Shown: positions 9,547-18,753 of the stretch, piece after piece | How positions within the stretch are numbered: the first letter of the stretch is position 1 | Layout of the letters: every line of letters starts with the position of its first letter | Source: CBDHFQ01 sp965262565 | GTDB taxonomy: Bacteria; Bacteroidota; Bacteroidia; J057 | Reading direction: 5' to 3' | DNA: 64,000 nucleotides | NCBI GenBank assembly: GCA_965262565.1 | Contig: CBDHFQ010000005.1 | Coordinates: forward strand, 62,001-126,000 | Position numbers and translations under genes: made by a program | The notes under the pieces: model-generated | What the model was told of the DNA's origin: nothing | The model's database searches: none | What the model saw: the letters and a program-made list of their open reading frames with translations, nothing else

Positions 9547-12186
9547 ATGAATTCAAAGTCCTTAGTTACTGGTGCAGACGGACATTTAGGGAATCATATA
9601 GTAAGACATTTGCTCTACAGGGGGGTTGATGTGGTTGCTGGCGTAAAGAATATTGCTCAGGATGAAGCATTTAACGATCTTTCCTGTGAGCTGATTGAGA
9701 TGGATTTACTGGAGAGCGATGGCCTGGTCGAGCAACTAAGGGGAATTGATATCATTTATCACACTGACGAAGTATTTAAATTCTGGTCCAAGAATGCCCA
9801 TGAAGATATTTACGATACTAACATGGGAATGAGTGGAAACCTTCTAAGAGCAGCTTATAAAGCTGGGATAAAGAAAATAATCTACACCAGCTCAGCGCTT
9901 ACCTTGGATTTTACTCAGCCTAAATTATTTGAAAAACAGTGGAACCCCAATCGGAATAGCGTATATGTCCGGGCTAAGATGGACTCCGAAAGGCTTGCAT
10001 ATAATAACGCGAAATCCTATGATATAGAATTTATCAGTTTACTCCCCTCTTTTACTATAGGAGCACCTATTTTTACAAGTAACCCCTTCCTGGATTTACT
10101 TAAATCCATCTTTGATTCTACGATTCCGATTGATCCCAATTTCCATCTACTCATGGTAGATGTAAGAGATGTAGCAGCTGCAGCTTTTCAGGCATCACAA
10201 ACAGGAAAAGCAGGTGAACGGTATCTATTATCTTCTCCCAGAGGACTAGACATTCATGAAATATTAGAAATCATCAGTGTAGTAGGCGGAACCAAAAAGC
10301 AACCCAAAAAAGTTCCCAAATTTATGCTAAAAACGATGGTTTCATTGTGGGAGAAAAAGAGCCTAATCACCGGAAAAGCACCTTTGTTTACAAGAGATGA
10401 ACTTAATCTTCTGTATGGATGGGAAGGAGTCGCAGGAATCAGAAAGGCCCAAAAAGAGCTAAGCTTTCATCCCCGCTCAATCGAGCAATCCCTTCAGGAA
10501 ACATACATGTACTTTAAAAATAGAAATGATATTTCCGGTCTACCTTCTGCTTCACCTACTGAAGGTAGAACAAAAGAAAGACCCTCATATCCTGTTTACA
10601 AACGTAAAGAGGTAAATCCATATGAAAATGGTCAAAGAACCTATAATGAAAGTCAGGAGAAAACCGCAAGTAATACAGCAACATCCAGACAAGGATTCGG
10701 TGCTCCCAGAACATCATTTCCCCCAAAAAGTACCCCCGATAATAATGGAAGTAAAGCTACTCCATCAGAAAATCCTACTATAGATCTTCCCAGAAAACCT
10801 AAAAAAAGAGATCAAGAGAAAGTAAGAGAAATTTTAGAAAAATCGGAAGAGGTCATTGCTAAATCACAGGAAATGACTCCTGAGGTGTTTAAAGAGTTAG
10901 AAAGAAGAAAAACAGCCCGTACTACCTCAGAAGACGAATCCCAAAAAAGAGAAAAGAAGGAATTTATTATTAGTGATAAGAACCTGGAAGAAAGGGAAGT
11001 CATAGACCTAGAGATTGTCGATAAAGAAACGAAAGAAAATGTGCTACCTCCTAAACTAAAGGAAAAAGCACCTGAGGAGGAAATAATTGAAGAAATTGAA
11101 ATAATAGACCCTATTTCGGATCACTCATCAGATAAGGAAGATAGTGAAATAGTTATCGAATTAGAAGAGGAGATTACAGAGAAAGAAGACGGACAAGAAA
11201 TAGATGAAATCTTTATAGATCCGGTATTTAAAGAAGAAGAATTCATATTAGAAGAAGTAGCCAATGAGGAAGTACCTGAAATTGTTGGTACAGTAGAGGA
11301 AGAGATAGGTGAAGAGGACGCAGAAGCAGCTATGGAGGAAGAAACAGAAGAAGAAGTGGCCAATGAAGAAGTACCTGAAGGTGTTGGTACAGTAGAGGAA
11401 GAGATAGGTAAAGAGGACGCAGAAGCAGTTATGGAGGAAGAAACAGAAGAAGAAGTGGCCAATAAGGAAGTACCTGAAATTGTTGGTACAATAGAGGAAG
11501 AAATAGGTGAAGAGGACGCAGAAGCAGCTATGGAGGAAGAAACAGAAGAAGAAGTGGCCAATGAGGAAGTACCTGAAATTGTTGGTACAGTAGAGGAAGA
11601 GATAGGTGAAGAGGACGCAGAAGCAGCTATGGAGGAAGAAACAGAAGAAGAAGTGGCCAATGAGGAAGTACCTGAAGGTGTTGGTACAGTAGAGGAAGAG
11701 ATAGGTGAAGAGGACGCAGAAGCAGCTATAGAGGAAGAAACAGAAGAAGAAGTGGCCAATGAGGAAGTACCTGAAATTGTTGGTACAGTAGAGGAAGAGA
11801 TAGGTGAAGAGGACGCAGAAGCAGCTATGGAGGAAGAAACAGAAGAAGAAGTGGCCAATGAGGAAGTACCTGAAGTTGTTGGTACAGTAGAGGAAGAGAT
11901 AGGTGAAGAGGACGCAGAAGCAGCTATGGAGGAAGAAACAGAAGAAGAAGTGGCCAATGAGGAAGTACCTGAAGTTGTTGGTACAGTAGAGGAAAAAATA
12001 GGTGAAGAGGACGCAGAAGCAGCTATAGAGGAAGAAACAGAAGAAGAAGTGGCCAATGAGGAAGTACCTGAAATTGTTGGTACAGTAGAGGAAAAAATAG
12101 GTGAAGAGGACGCAGAAGCAGCTATAGGGAAGAAACAGAAGAAGAAGTGGCCAATGAGGAAGTACCTGAAATTGTTGGTACAGTAG
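9547..12186 (+). CDS. NAD-dependent epimerase-like protein with acidic repeat tail (5' part of a frameshifted gene)
   Basis: Residues 1-325 are an extended SDR/epimerase: N-terminal TGADGHLG nucleotide motif, the YTSS serine segment, and YVRAK as the catalytic YxxxK. A Pro/Ser/Thr/Lys linker (~325-490) is followed by an intensely Glu-rich tail made of 33-residue repeats. At about 12127 the last repeat lacks one A present in the other copies (GGGAAG where they read GAGGAAG); the frame then reads basic nonsense and stops at 12186, while the repeat sense continues in another frame to 13070. The intended protein would be about 1174 residues. The start has an upstream AAAAGGA. No signal peptide is seen, so the protein should be cytoplasmic. 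The epimerase substrate and the purpose of the acidic tail are unknown. Confidence 0.75.
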   Translation: MNSKSLVTGADGHLGNHIVRHLLYRGVDVVAGVKNIAQDEAFNDLSCELIEMDLLESDGLVEQLRGIDIIYHTDEVFKFWSKNAHEDIYDTNMGMSGNLLRAAYKAGIKKIIYTSSALTLDFTQPKLFEKQWNPNRNSVYVRAKMDSERLAYNNAKSYDIEFISLLPSFTIGAPIFTSNPFLDLLKSIFDSTIPIDPNFHLLMVDVRDVAAAAFQASQTGKAGERYLLSSPRGLDIHEILEIISVVGGTKKQPKKVPKFMLKTMVSLWEKKSLITGKAPLFTRDELNLLYGWEGVAGIRKAQKELSFHPRSIEQSLQETYMYFKNRNDISGLPSASPTEGRTKERPSYPVYKRKEVNPYENGQRTYNESQEKTASNTATSRQGFGAPRTSFPPKSTPDNNGSKATPSENPTIDLPRKPKKRDQEKVREILEKSEEVIAKSQEMTPEVFKELERRKTARTTSEDESQKREKKEFIISDKNLEEREVIDLEIVDKETKENVLPPKLKEKAPEEEIIEEIEIIDPISDHSSDKEDSEIVIELEEEITEKEDGQEIDEIFIDPVFKEEEFILEEVANEEVPEIVGTVEEEIGEEDAEAAMEEETEEEVANEEVPEGVGTVEEEIGKEDAEAVMEEETEEEVANKEVPEIVGTIEEEIGEEDAEAAMEEETEEEVANEEVPEIVGTVEEEIGEEDAEAAMEEETEEEVANEEVPEGVGTVEEEIGEEDAEAAIEEETEEEVANEEVPEIVGTVEEEIGEEDAEAAMEEETEEEVANEEVPEVVGTVEEEIGEEDAEAAMEEETEEEVANEEVPEVVGTVEEKIGEEDAEAAIEEETEEEVANEEVPEIVGTVEEKIGEEDAEAAIGKKQKKKWPMRKYLKLLVQ

Positions 12187-12190
12187 AGGA
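11254..12190 (+). repeat. In-gene tandem repeat, about 9.5 copies of a 99-bp unit
   Basis: The unit encodes 33 residues of the form EVANEEVPEIVGTVEEE followed by IGEEDAEAAMEEETEE. Copies differ by only a few bases, so the array is young or homogenised. Because 99 is a multiple of three, copy-number changes keep the frame; only indels such as the one near 12127 break it. Confidence 0.95.
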
Positions 12191-13070
12191 AGAGGAAGCA
12201 GAAGTGGTTATTGGAGAAAATGAGAATGAGATCTTAGAAACAATAGCACTTACAGGGGAGGATCTAGAAGATCTTTCAGACGACGAGGAGGCTGATACCA
12301 TAGCATTTGACAAAGAGGACTTTGAGGAAATTATAGAGGAAGAAGCAGAAGCGGAAACAGTAGCTATTGAAGGTGAGGAGTTGGAAGAATTCATCGAAGA
12401 AGAAGCGGAAACGGTTTCTATTGAAAGTAGCGACTTAGAAGAGCTTATAGAGGAAGAGGCTAAAGTGGTTTCGATGGATGGAGATGAGTTTTTATCCGAT
12501 GTAGAGGATGAACAAGGAAAATATGAGGAAAGAGAACATCACGAAAGAATTGCTGCCCAAGGAAATGATGTTGAAGAAGAAGTATATATCGAAACAGATG
12601 AAAAGGAAGTAGATCTCCCTCAACAACAAGAGCCTGTTCATGAAGGTGCTGGCATGTATGCTCAACATCAGGCTGAAAACGAAGAGGAGAATCAAAGTGA
12701 AACTATGCGCTTTCAGGAATCTGAAATGTCTGAGGCTAATGTTCTGAACAATAATGCTGTCCAGGAATCTGCTCCATGGGAAAATCCCTTTTTGGAACCT
12801 TCCAAAAGCAGTGAAGACACCAGATCAGAAAAGCCTGATGATCTCAAGAGAAAGATCCCTAAAGCCAAGATAAAAACTCGTAATCACCCCAGAAAGAAGA
12901 TTAAAATAAGACCCAGGAATTCTACAGAATTTGAAAGTGATATTTCTCCAGAACCAGGTAGTAATGAGGTGTCAAATAATTCCATTTCCCCTCCTCCAAG
13001 AGAAAATAATGACAAATCGAAGAAGAAGAAAAATAAACCTCGGAGAAAAAACAGATTTTGGGAATCCTAA
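12147..13070 (+). CDS. C-terminal part of the acidic-repeat epimerase fusion, displaced by a one-base deletion
   Basis: This 307-residue frame begins inside the last 99-bp repeat (ANEEVPEIVGTVEEE) and is in phase with the upstream gene only if the single base missing near 12127 is restored. It continues with shorter degenerate acidic repeats (EEEAEAETVAIEGEELEEF, EEEAETVSIESSDLEEL), then a strongly basic segment (KRKIPKAKIKTRNHPRKK) and a Lys/Arg-rich end. The ATG at 12147 is an internal codon rather than a proven start. Either the gene is broken, or slippage restores it, or the sequence has an error. An acidic tract followed by a basic tail suggests an unfolded, charge-segregated region; no function can be assigned. 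Confidence 0.6.
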   Translation: MANEEVPEIVGTVEEEEAEVVIGENENEILETIALTGEDLEDLSDDEEADTIAFDKEDFEEIIEEEAEAETVAIEGEELEEFIEEEAETVSIESSDLEELIEEEAKVVSMDGDEFLSDVEDEQGKYEEREHHERIAAQGNDVEEEVYIETDEKEVDLPQQQEPVHEGAGMYAQHQAENEEENQSETMRFQESEMSEANVLNNNAVQESAPWENPFLEPSKSSEDTRSEKPDDLKRKIPKAKIKTRNHPRKKIKIRPRNSTEFESDISPEPGSNEVSNNSISPPPRENNDKSKKKKNKPRRKNRFWES

Positions 13071-13132
13071 ATCGATAGACACCACACATTTTCAATAACT
13101 ATTTCCTATTTTGGTCCCATATCAATGTATTA

Positions 13133-14596
13133 ATGTTGAGCATGGAACCTACGAAAGACTGCAAATTTGTCTATTTATTTTTATCAATTTTATGCTTTAT
13201 AGGTTGTTCTTCTTCCCCAGAAGCCCTTTCTCGCCGGCCGAATATGATTGTTATTCTTTGTGATGATTTAGGTTACGGAGATTTAGGAAGCTATGGACAT
13301 CCTCAGATCCGTACGCCAAATCTGGATTTACTGGCTAAAGAAGGCCTAAAATTAACTACCTGTTACTCAGCAGCTCCTGTATGTTCTCCATCGAGAGCTG
13401 GTTTGTTAACAGGGCGCATTCCAGACCGAACCGGCATATATAACTGGATCCCTAACGGCCATCCTATGCACCTTCCCACTGAGGAAGTAACCATAGCCAC
13501 TATCCTACAAGGAGCAGGATATCAAACGGCATTATTCGGAAAATGGCACCTAAATGGTCAATTTAACCAATCTACCCAGCCTCAACCACATGATCATGGG
13601 TTTCAGTATTGGTTCTCTACTCAGAATAATGCATCTCCAAGTCATGAGAATCCTTCGAATTTTGTTCGTAATGGTCAGGAAGTTGGTTCATTAACAGGTT
13701 TTTCTTGCCAAATCGTTGTAAAAGAAGCGCTTAGTTGGCTAGCACAGGAGCGTAAAGAAGAACAACCCTTCTTTATGTATGTTTGCTTTCATGAACCCCA
13801 TGAACCTGTTGCCTCACCCACTGAATTAGTAGATTCCTATCCAGAAGCCGAGAACGAAGATCAGGCTCAGTATTTTGCGAATGTGACTAATATGGACTCC
13901 GCTGTAGGTCAGTTTATCAAGGGATTGAAAGAATTAAATCTATACAATGATTCCTATATTGTTTTTACCAGCGATAATGGTCCTGAAACACTTAACAGAT
14001 ATAAAAATGCCTACCGATCATATGGTTCTCCCGGAGATTTACGCGGAATGAAATTACATCTGTACGAAGGTGGAATCAGAGTACCAGGAATTATGCGGTG
14101 GCCAGAAAAAATTCCTGGAGGTACTGTCTCAAATGAACCGGTAAGTAGTTTAGACTTGTTTCCTACTTTTTGTCAGGCAGCGGGGGTAGAAGTTCCAGAT
14201 TCTATTGCATTGGATGGGACCAGTTTATATCCCTTGTTTAACGCTGAGCCTCTCATAAGAACTCAACCCCTTTATTGGAAATACTTTGCAGCCTTGGGTG
14301 AACCTCGTACAGCTATTCGAACAAATTCTTTGAAATTACTTGGTATTTCCACTATCACTCAATCAGAAGGAAGTGTTCCCGCCTTAGATGAAGCTGGTAT
14401 GCAAGCGATTAAAAGCGAGCAGATTACTGATTGGGAAGGCTACTATCTTATATCGGATACTAAAGAACAACGAAACATATTCGATTCTACCGATCAACAG
14501 CAATTAGTATTGAAACGCACAGCGGAAGAATTATTCCAATCGATCCAAAGTGAAGGTCCTGTTTGGAGCTTTCCTCCTACTTCATCCATTGAATAA
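13133..14596 (+). CDS. Type I sulfatase (arylsulfatase-like) lipoprotein
   Basis: This is a 487-residue member of the alkaline-phosphatase superfamily. Cys25 (FIGC) is a lipobox. Asp44-Asp45 (ILCDDLGYGDLGSYG) supply metal ligands. CSPSR at residues 84-88 is the sulfatase signature whose Cys84 must become formylglycine, followed by AGLLTGR. FGKWHLNG, FHEPHEP and FTSDNGPE complete the site. An anaerobic or aerobic maturase is required; none is in the window. It would act on sulfate esters, probably sulfated polysaccharide fragments, on the periplasmic or outer surface. ATG codons at 13133 and 13142 are both possible starts. The next gene begins within about 7 bp of its stop. Confidence 0.93.
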   Translation: MLSMEPTKDCKFVYLFLSILCFIGCSSSPEALSRRPNMIVILCDDLGYGDLGSYGHPQIRTPNLDLLAKEGLKLTTCYSAAPVCSPSRAGLLTGRIPDRTGIYNWIPNGHPMHLPTEEVTIATILQGAGYQTALFGKWHLNGQFNQSTQPQPHDHGFQYWFSTQNNASPSHENPSNFVRNGQEVGSLTGFSCQIVVKEALSWLAQERKEEQPFFMYVCFHEPHEPVASPTELVDSYPEAENEDQAQYFANVTNMDSAVGQFIKGLKELNLYNDSYIVFTSDNGPETLNRYKNAYRSYGSPGDLRGMKLHLYEGGIRVPGIMRWPEKIPGGTVSNEPVSSLDLFPTFCQAAGVEVPDSIALDGTSLYPLFNAEPLIRTQPLYWKYFAALGEPRTAIRTNSLKLLGISTITQSEGSVPALDEAGMQAIKSEQITDWEGYYLISDTKEQRNIFDSTDQQQLVLKRTAEELFQSIQSEGPVWSFPPTSSIE

Positions 14597-14602
14597 TTGT
14601 GT

Positions 14603-15448
14603 GTGAAGAAATCATCTATCAATCTTCCCATATTAGCCGTTATTTCAGCCGCCATTATGGCTGGATCAAGTGGAGTTTTTGTAAAACTCATTGATTTACC
14701 ACCCTCAAGCCTTGCTTTTGTGAGAGTCACTATCCCCTTAATTCTGATAGGAACCTATTTGTTGACTCAACAAAAGCCGCTTTTTAGAGAAAAGTATCCT
14801 CAAATGTTAGTTGGATCTGCATTAAATGCCATTAGAATCTATTTATTTGTCAGTGCTTTTATGTATACCTCTATCAGTAAAGCAATTCTCATCCTCTATA
14901 CCTGGCCCATTTTTACAAACATATTCAGTATTCTCTTTTTAAAGGAACGCGTTTATCCAAGAAATATCGTTTTATTGTTAGTGGCATTTGGAGGAATCAT
15001 CTTTGTGAATCTCCAAGAAACGCTTAGCCTGGATAATCAAGATTTTATTGGATTGTTAGCAGCTTTAGGTGCTGCATTTATTTACGCTGCTACTGTAGTG
15101 ATTTTTAAACCGCTAACAAAATTCTATACTTCTTTCGAGATTGTTTTTTACCAAAACCTAGTGAGCATTTTCATCTTTTTTCCGCTTTTTCTTCAACTTC
15201 CTATGCCTAGCCCATTTCAACTGGGCTTAGCAACAGCATTCTCTATACTTATGGGCATATTAGGGTTTCTCCTATTTTTCTATGCACTCAAACATTTACC
15301 AGCTTCCCTGACATCCTCTCTTGCGTATATTGAAATTATTAGTGCCACTTTATTTGGAATAGGATTTTTTCAAGATACTATCAGTTGGAATATGTTGATA
15401 GGAGGAGCCATGATTATATTATCTACTGCCCTACTTAAAAAATCATGA
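14603..15448 (+). CDS. EamA/DMT-family transporter
   Basis: About 281 residues with ten predicted hydrophobic segments in two EamA halves (VISAAIMAGSSGVFVKLIDL and GLLAALGAAFIYAATVVIFK), the drug/metabolite transporter layout. It should be an inner-membrane exporter of small metabolites; the substrate cannot be told. The start is uncertain: GTG at 14603 gives MKKSSINLP, a typical N-terminus, while TTG at 14597 directly abuts the sulfatase stop. Tight spacing suggests co-transcription with the sulfatase. Confidence 0.88.
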   Translation: MKKSSINLPILAVISAAIMAGSSGVFVKLIDLPPSSLAFVRVTIPLILIGTYLLTQQKPLFREKYPQMLVGSALNAIRIYLFVSAFMYTSISKAILILYTWPIFTNIFSILFLKERVYPRNIVLLLVAFGGIIFVNLQETLSLDNQDFIGLLAALGAAFIYAATVVIFKPLTKFYTSFEIVFYQNLVSIFIFFPLFLQLPMPSPFQLGLATAFSILMGILGFLLFFYALKHLPASLTSSLAYIEIISATLFGIGFFQDTISWNMLIGGAMIILSTALLKKS

Positions 15449-15568
15449 CACGCATACTAGTTCTTATTACACGTCTTATCATTATCAAAATTCTATCCTT
15501 AACTTCACTTTTATTTATGAGTATATACATATAAATATTCATGAACGCCATTTACAACTGCCTTTAAA

Positions 15569-16705
15569 ATGAAAAAAGTATACCTATTGATCCTTCCTCT
15601 ATGCCTCATATTTATTTCGTGCCAATCAGGGAAAAAAGCCTACCAAAAGGGTAATTATCAGGAAGCTATCTATCAAGCACTCAAAAGATTGAAGCAATCT
15701 CCTGATCATGAAAAGTCTCAACAAACGGTTAAGGTTGCTTACAGCACCTATATTGACTATATGGAGAATCGCATTAAGAACCAAGCGATGATGAAGGATC
15801 CATTACGATGGGAGACTATTATGAGCTGGTATAAACAGATGGATAGAATCTATGAAGAAATCCAACGCACACCTGCAGCGCATTCAATTCTCGGAAATGC
15901 CAGATCTTACAGACCAGAATGGTTAAAAGCAAGGGAAGAGGTAATAGCTGTTAGATATGAACTTGGAAAAACCGCTCTGGCACAAGGAGAGAGAGAGGCG
16001 GCGATTCAAGCAGTCGACCATTTTGATCGGGTATTATCTCTCGACCAACAATACAGAGATGCACAAAACTTAAAGAACAGAGCGATTGAGGAAGCCACTA
16101 TTTATGTGATGATTGCTCCCAGTCCTATTCACACAAAATATTTTCAAGCTACACATCGCTTTTTTGAAGAAGAAGTTGAGAAGCACCTCTTAAGTAGATC
16201 TCCCAGTCCTTATGTCCAATTCGTACCATTTAAATACAATCAATCGGGTAAAGCAGATGTTGATCATATCATAAAGATGTCTTTCGATGATTTTGTCATT
16301 GGCCAAGCATATGTAAAGGAAAGCGTGAAGGAAAGAGTAAAGGATAGTGTTTTGGTTGGAACTCATCAACTAGCGGATACCACTGTTCATACGTATAATA
16401 CGGTGAAAGCTGAGTTACATCTTTTTCAGAAGGAAATCAGCTCGGCAGGAGTACTAAATTTGGAAGTGTTTGATAATTATTCTAACCAGCTTGTTACCAC
16501 TCAAAGGTTTCCAGCATCAAACATCTTCTATGATGAATGGGGATTTTACAAAGGAGATAAACGCGCTTTATCAAAAACAGATCTTGAAACCATTGGAAAA
16601 GGGAAGCCATCTCCTGAACCAGACCCTCAAACTCTATTTCTGGAATTGACCAGACCTGTGTTCAATGACGTAAATCAATATCTTAAGAGGTTCTACAGAA
16701 ATTAA
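15569..16705 (+). CDS. Lipoprotein with TPR-like helical N-terminal half, function unknown
   Basis: This 378-residue protein has a lipobox ending at Cys18 (FISC). Residues about 20-170 are helical with TPR-like spacing (AYQKGNYQEAIYQALKRLKQSP, AAIQAVDHFDRVLSLDQQYRDA). The C-terminal half is mixed alpha/beta with a Lys/Val/Asp-rich stretch (YVKESVKERVKDSVLVGTH). I do not recognise a named family. It is probably anchored in the inner leaflet of the outer membrane. The gene stands alone: 120 bp separate it from the exporter, and it converges on terC. Confidence 0.75.
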   Translation: MKKVYLLILPLCLIFISCQSGKKAYQKGNYQEAIYQALKRLKQSPDHEKSQQTVKVAYSTYIDYMENRIKNQAMMKDPLRWETIMSWYKQMDRIYEEIQRTPAAHSILGNARSYRPEWLKAREEVIAVRYELGKTALAQGEREAAIQAVDHFDRVLSLDQQYRDAQNLKNRAIEEATIYVMIAPSPIHTKYFQATHRFFEEEVEKHLLSRSPSPYVQFVPFKYNQSGKADVDHIIKMSFDDFVIGQAYVKESVKERVKDSVLVGTHQLADTTVHTYNTVKAELHLFQKEISSAGVLNLEVFDNYSNQLVTTQRFPASNIFYDEWGFYKGDKRALSKTDLETIGKGKPSPEPDPQTLFLELTRPVFNDVNQYLKRFYRN

Positions 16706-16717
16706 CCTTAGAAATAT

Positions 16718-16742
16718 GAAGGAATTACTAAGTAATTTCTTC
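16718..16742. terminator. Hairpin between convergent gene ends
   Basis: An 11-bp stem (GAAGGAATTAC / GTAATTTCTTC, one G-U pair) with a TAA loop spans the stop codon of the minus-strand terC-family gene and lies 13 bp after the plus-strand lipoprotein gene. No T run follows on either strand, so termination activity is uncertain. Confidence 0.35.
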
Positions 16743-17495
16743 ATCTGCTGTTATTCTTTCCCGAAGCTGTACGGGATTAACATGAGGTTTTCTTAGTCTG
16801 GTGTTGAGTAATTCTACTCCGAAAGCAAAAGCCATAGCGAAGTAGATATATCCTTTATCAACATGTTGTTCAAAACCTTCTGCAATCAGCATGAATCCAA
16901 TCAACAACAGAAAAGATAAGGCCAACATCTTCATCGTAGGCCTCTTATTAATATATTCACTTATAGGACCAGCCGCAGCAAGCATAATTATCAGAGAAAC
17001 TACTACTGCAATAATCATAATGGACACTTCCCGAACAAGACCTATGGCTGTTAAAATAGAGTCAAATGAAAAAACGATATCCAGAGCTATTATTTGAAGA
17101 ATAACCCCTGAAAAGGACCTGACTTTTTTATTCTCACCTTTATTCTCATCTCCTTCCAGCTTATGATGCATCTCAGATACTGTCTTAACCATCAAAAATA
17201 TTCCCCCCACAATAAGAATAATATCTCTCCAACTTAGAGAAAAATTCTCGGGTAAGGCATCAAATTCTATGACGGGATAGGTAAGCTTAACTATGTAGCT
17301 AATACCCAATAAAAGTATGATTCTGAACAAAAGGGCCAATGCTAATCCTATTGTTCTTGCCTTTGGTTGTTGTTTTTCTGGGAGACGGGAGGTCACAATA
17401 GAAATAAATATCACATTATCTATTCCCAAAATGATTTCCATTAATGTTAGGGTGAATAAGCTGATGAGATTATCCGTAGTGAGTAATTCTTCCAT
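16728..17495 (-). CDS. TerC-family integral membrane protein
   Basis: About 255 residues from the ATG at 17495 (MEELLTTDNLISLFTLTLME); an upstream in-frame start would add a 12-residue extension that does not look conserved. Seven or so membrane segments carry the TerC signatures: LMEIILGIDNVIFISIV near the N-terminus and LDIVFSFDSILTAIGLV in the middle, whose acidic residues are thought to contact metal. Family members are linked to tellurite resistance and manganese export and to metal loading of exported proteins. No partner genes are nearby. Its upstream region leads into the small-RNA array. Confidence 0.9.
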   Translation of the reverse strand: MEELLTTDNLISLFTLTLMEIILGIDNVIFISIVTSRLPEKQQPKARTIGLALALLFRIILLLGISYIVKLTYPVIEFDALPENFSLSWRDIILIVGGIFLMVKTVSEMHHKLEGDENKGENKKVRSFSGVILQIIALDIVFSFDSILTAIGLVREVSIMIIAVVVSLIIMLAAAGPISEYINKRPTMKMLALSFLLLIGFMLIAEGFEQHVDKGYIYFAMAFAFGVELLNTRLRKPHVNPVQLRERITADEEIT

Positions 17496-17713
17496 GCCGC
17501 TAATATAGAGGATTGCCCTAAAATACCTCAAAGGATCAAATAAAATTTATTTAAAATCTACCTTTTAACCACTTTATCTTTTCCTTTTTCCCTAAAGGAA
17601 ATAATAACTATGTAGATATAACTATTTTTGATTAAATATTTATTTAATACTCATCTCACAATAGTCATTTTTTGATTTTTAATGTCAGATGCTTAATCTC
17701 TACCTTTATTTAT

Positions 17714-17938
17714 ATAAAATATAAGGAAATTTTTACTAGGAATATTGGCTGTACTATTTCTGTTTATGTGAAAAGCTTTGTAATTCTTTACCGCCTGATT
17801 CCTCAATCCTAATGCCCATCACTTTAACAAGATAGTATAGTACAATGGATAATATTAAGAGTTGGAGCAGCAGTAACACAAACTAAATGGGAACTCATTT
17901 TTCGTCTGAAGGACCTTCTTAATTGGGAGGTCTTTTTT
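17714..17938 (+). ncRNA. Small RNA unit A (divergent)
   Basis: The promoter is homologous to the others: CTCACA at 17655, GATTTTT near 17674-17680, TACCTTTA at 17701-17708. The 16-mer that follows in other units is degenerate here (ATAAAATATAAGG). The core GTTGGAGCAGCAGTAACACA starts at 17861. An AAATG/CATTT hairpin replaces the GGCTA/TAGCC one. The terminator is GACCTTCT/GGGAGGTC (17912-17932) plus six Ts. The leader is about 80 nt longer than in the other units, so the 5' end is uncertain. Confidence 0.55.
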
Positions 17939-18238
17939 CTTTTATTCAAATGTCAAATCTCCCCTTTATTAATATCGTGTACTTCTTCAATTTGAATTTG
18001 CGCTAGGTTGAGTAATAAGCTTGTGATGAACATTGGATTAATAACTATTGCGCTTTTATTAAGTACCTCTCATCAATCCATTTTTGTTATATAGCTTACC
18101 TCTTTTCTATAGGTTTACCATTGCCTAATGGAAAAAGATCAATTTCATCATATTTTTTGAAATGTGTATTCTCACAGATGTAACACAGTTTTTCATTGAT
18201 TTTAAGTGATTTACGTTATTTTTATCAAATAGAGTTTT

Positions 18239-18297
18239 ATCACAAATTGATTTTAATGTTTTTCACGTTTTTATACATACTACATATCTTTGGGTAA
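18239..18297 (+). promoter_or_regulatory. Promoter of unit B, best match to the Bacteroidota consensus
   Basis: TATCTTTG (18285-18292) is an exact TAnnTTTG -7 element. GTTTTTC (18258-18264) lies 20 bp upstream in the -33 position. The ATCACA box starts at 18239, 46 bp before the -7. The same geometry recurs with -7 elements TATATTTA (18598), TACCTTTA (19104, 19334, 19565) and TACCTTTA (17701), so the box may be an activator or UP-type site. Transcription probably starts at or just before the GTGATAT at 18298. Confidence 0.6.
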
Positions 18298-18441
18298 GTG
18301 ATATATGCGTAAGTGGATCTCATTTCTATTTAACCTGTAGTTTCTATAATGTACTATTATTTTTGGATCAAAAATTTACGGGTTTAAATATAAAACGAGA
18401 AACCCAAAAATGAGGCTTCCTGAAGAGGGAAGTCTTTTTTT
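18298..18441 (+). ncRNA. Small RNA unit B (same leader, different core)
   Basis: It starts with GTGATATATGCGTAAG and shares roughly the first 40 nt with unit E. It then departs: GTTGGAGC is missing, a GGGTTT/AAACCC hairpin (18380-18405) takes the place of the usual one, and the terminator is AGGCTTCC/GGAAGTCT followed by a T run to 18441. Total length (144 nt) equals that of the other units. A second exact TAnnTTTG (18358-18365) could start a shorter RNA. Confidence 0.6.
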
Positions 18442-18610
18442 ATGGGCCAGATACAAAATCACTATCTAATCCTTTAGTATGATGTTGACCTTTTTTTAGA
18501 CGAAATCTATTGAATTACAATATATTATATGTTTTAATTGAATGATACTTTCTCACAATTGCTATTTAATGTTTTTCCTCGTCCATACATCTCCTACTAT
18601 ATTTACTCAT

Positions 18611-18753
18611 GTGATATATGCGTAAGAAAACTCATTCATTACTTTAGTCAATCAAGAATTTGTTATTTATAAAGTTGGAGCAGCAGCAGACACAGGCTAT
18701 GGGTAAAATGTAATTTAGCCTACAGGACCTTCCTCTCGGAAGGTCTTTTTTTT
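18611..18753 (+). ncRNA. Small RNA unit C
   Basis: GTGATATATGCGTAAG starts at 18611. The leader differs from unit E after the 16-mer, but the core GTTGGAGCAGCAGCAGACAC begins exactly 63 nt later at 18674, as in E, F and G. The hairpin GGCTA/TAGCC follows. The terminator GACCTTCC-TCTC-GGAAGGTC (18726-18745) is a perfect 8-bp stem with eight Ts. Conservation of the ends with drift in the leader supports a functional RNA. Confidence 0.7.

Noticed and set aside
11121..12056. Long Ser/Ala/Thr-rich frame of 311 codons on the minus strand opposite the repeat tail
   Set aside because: It is the mirror image of the Glu-rich 99-bp repeats (GAA/GAG read as TTC/CTC/TCT). The period and composition are fully explained by the sense gene, and it has no upstream region of its own. 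The short minus-strand frame at 12122-12394 is the same effect.
18026..18094. 22-codon hydrophobic ORF (MNIGLITIALLLSTS...) between RNA units A and B, possibly a type I toxin
   Set aside because: It occurs once only, is not repeated with the RNA units, and has no recognisable start signal or antisense promoter. In AT-rich DNA such frames arise often by chance.
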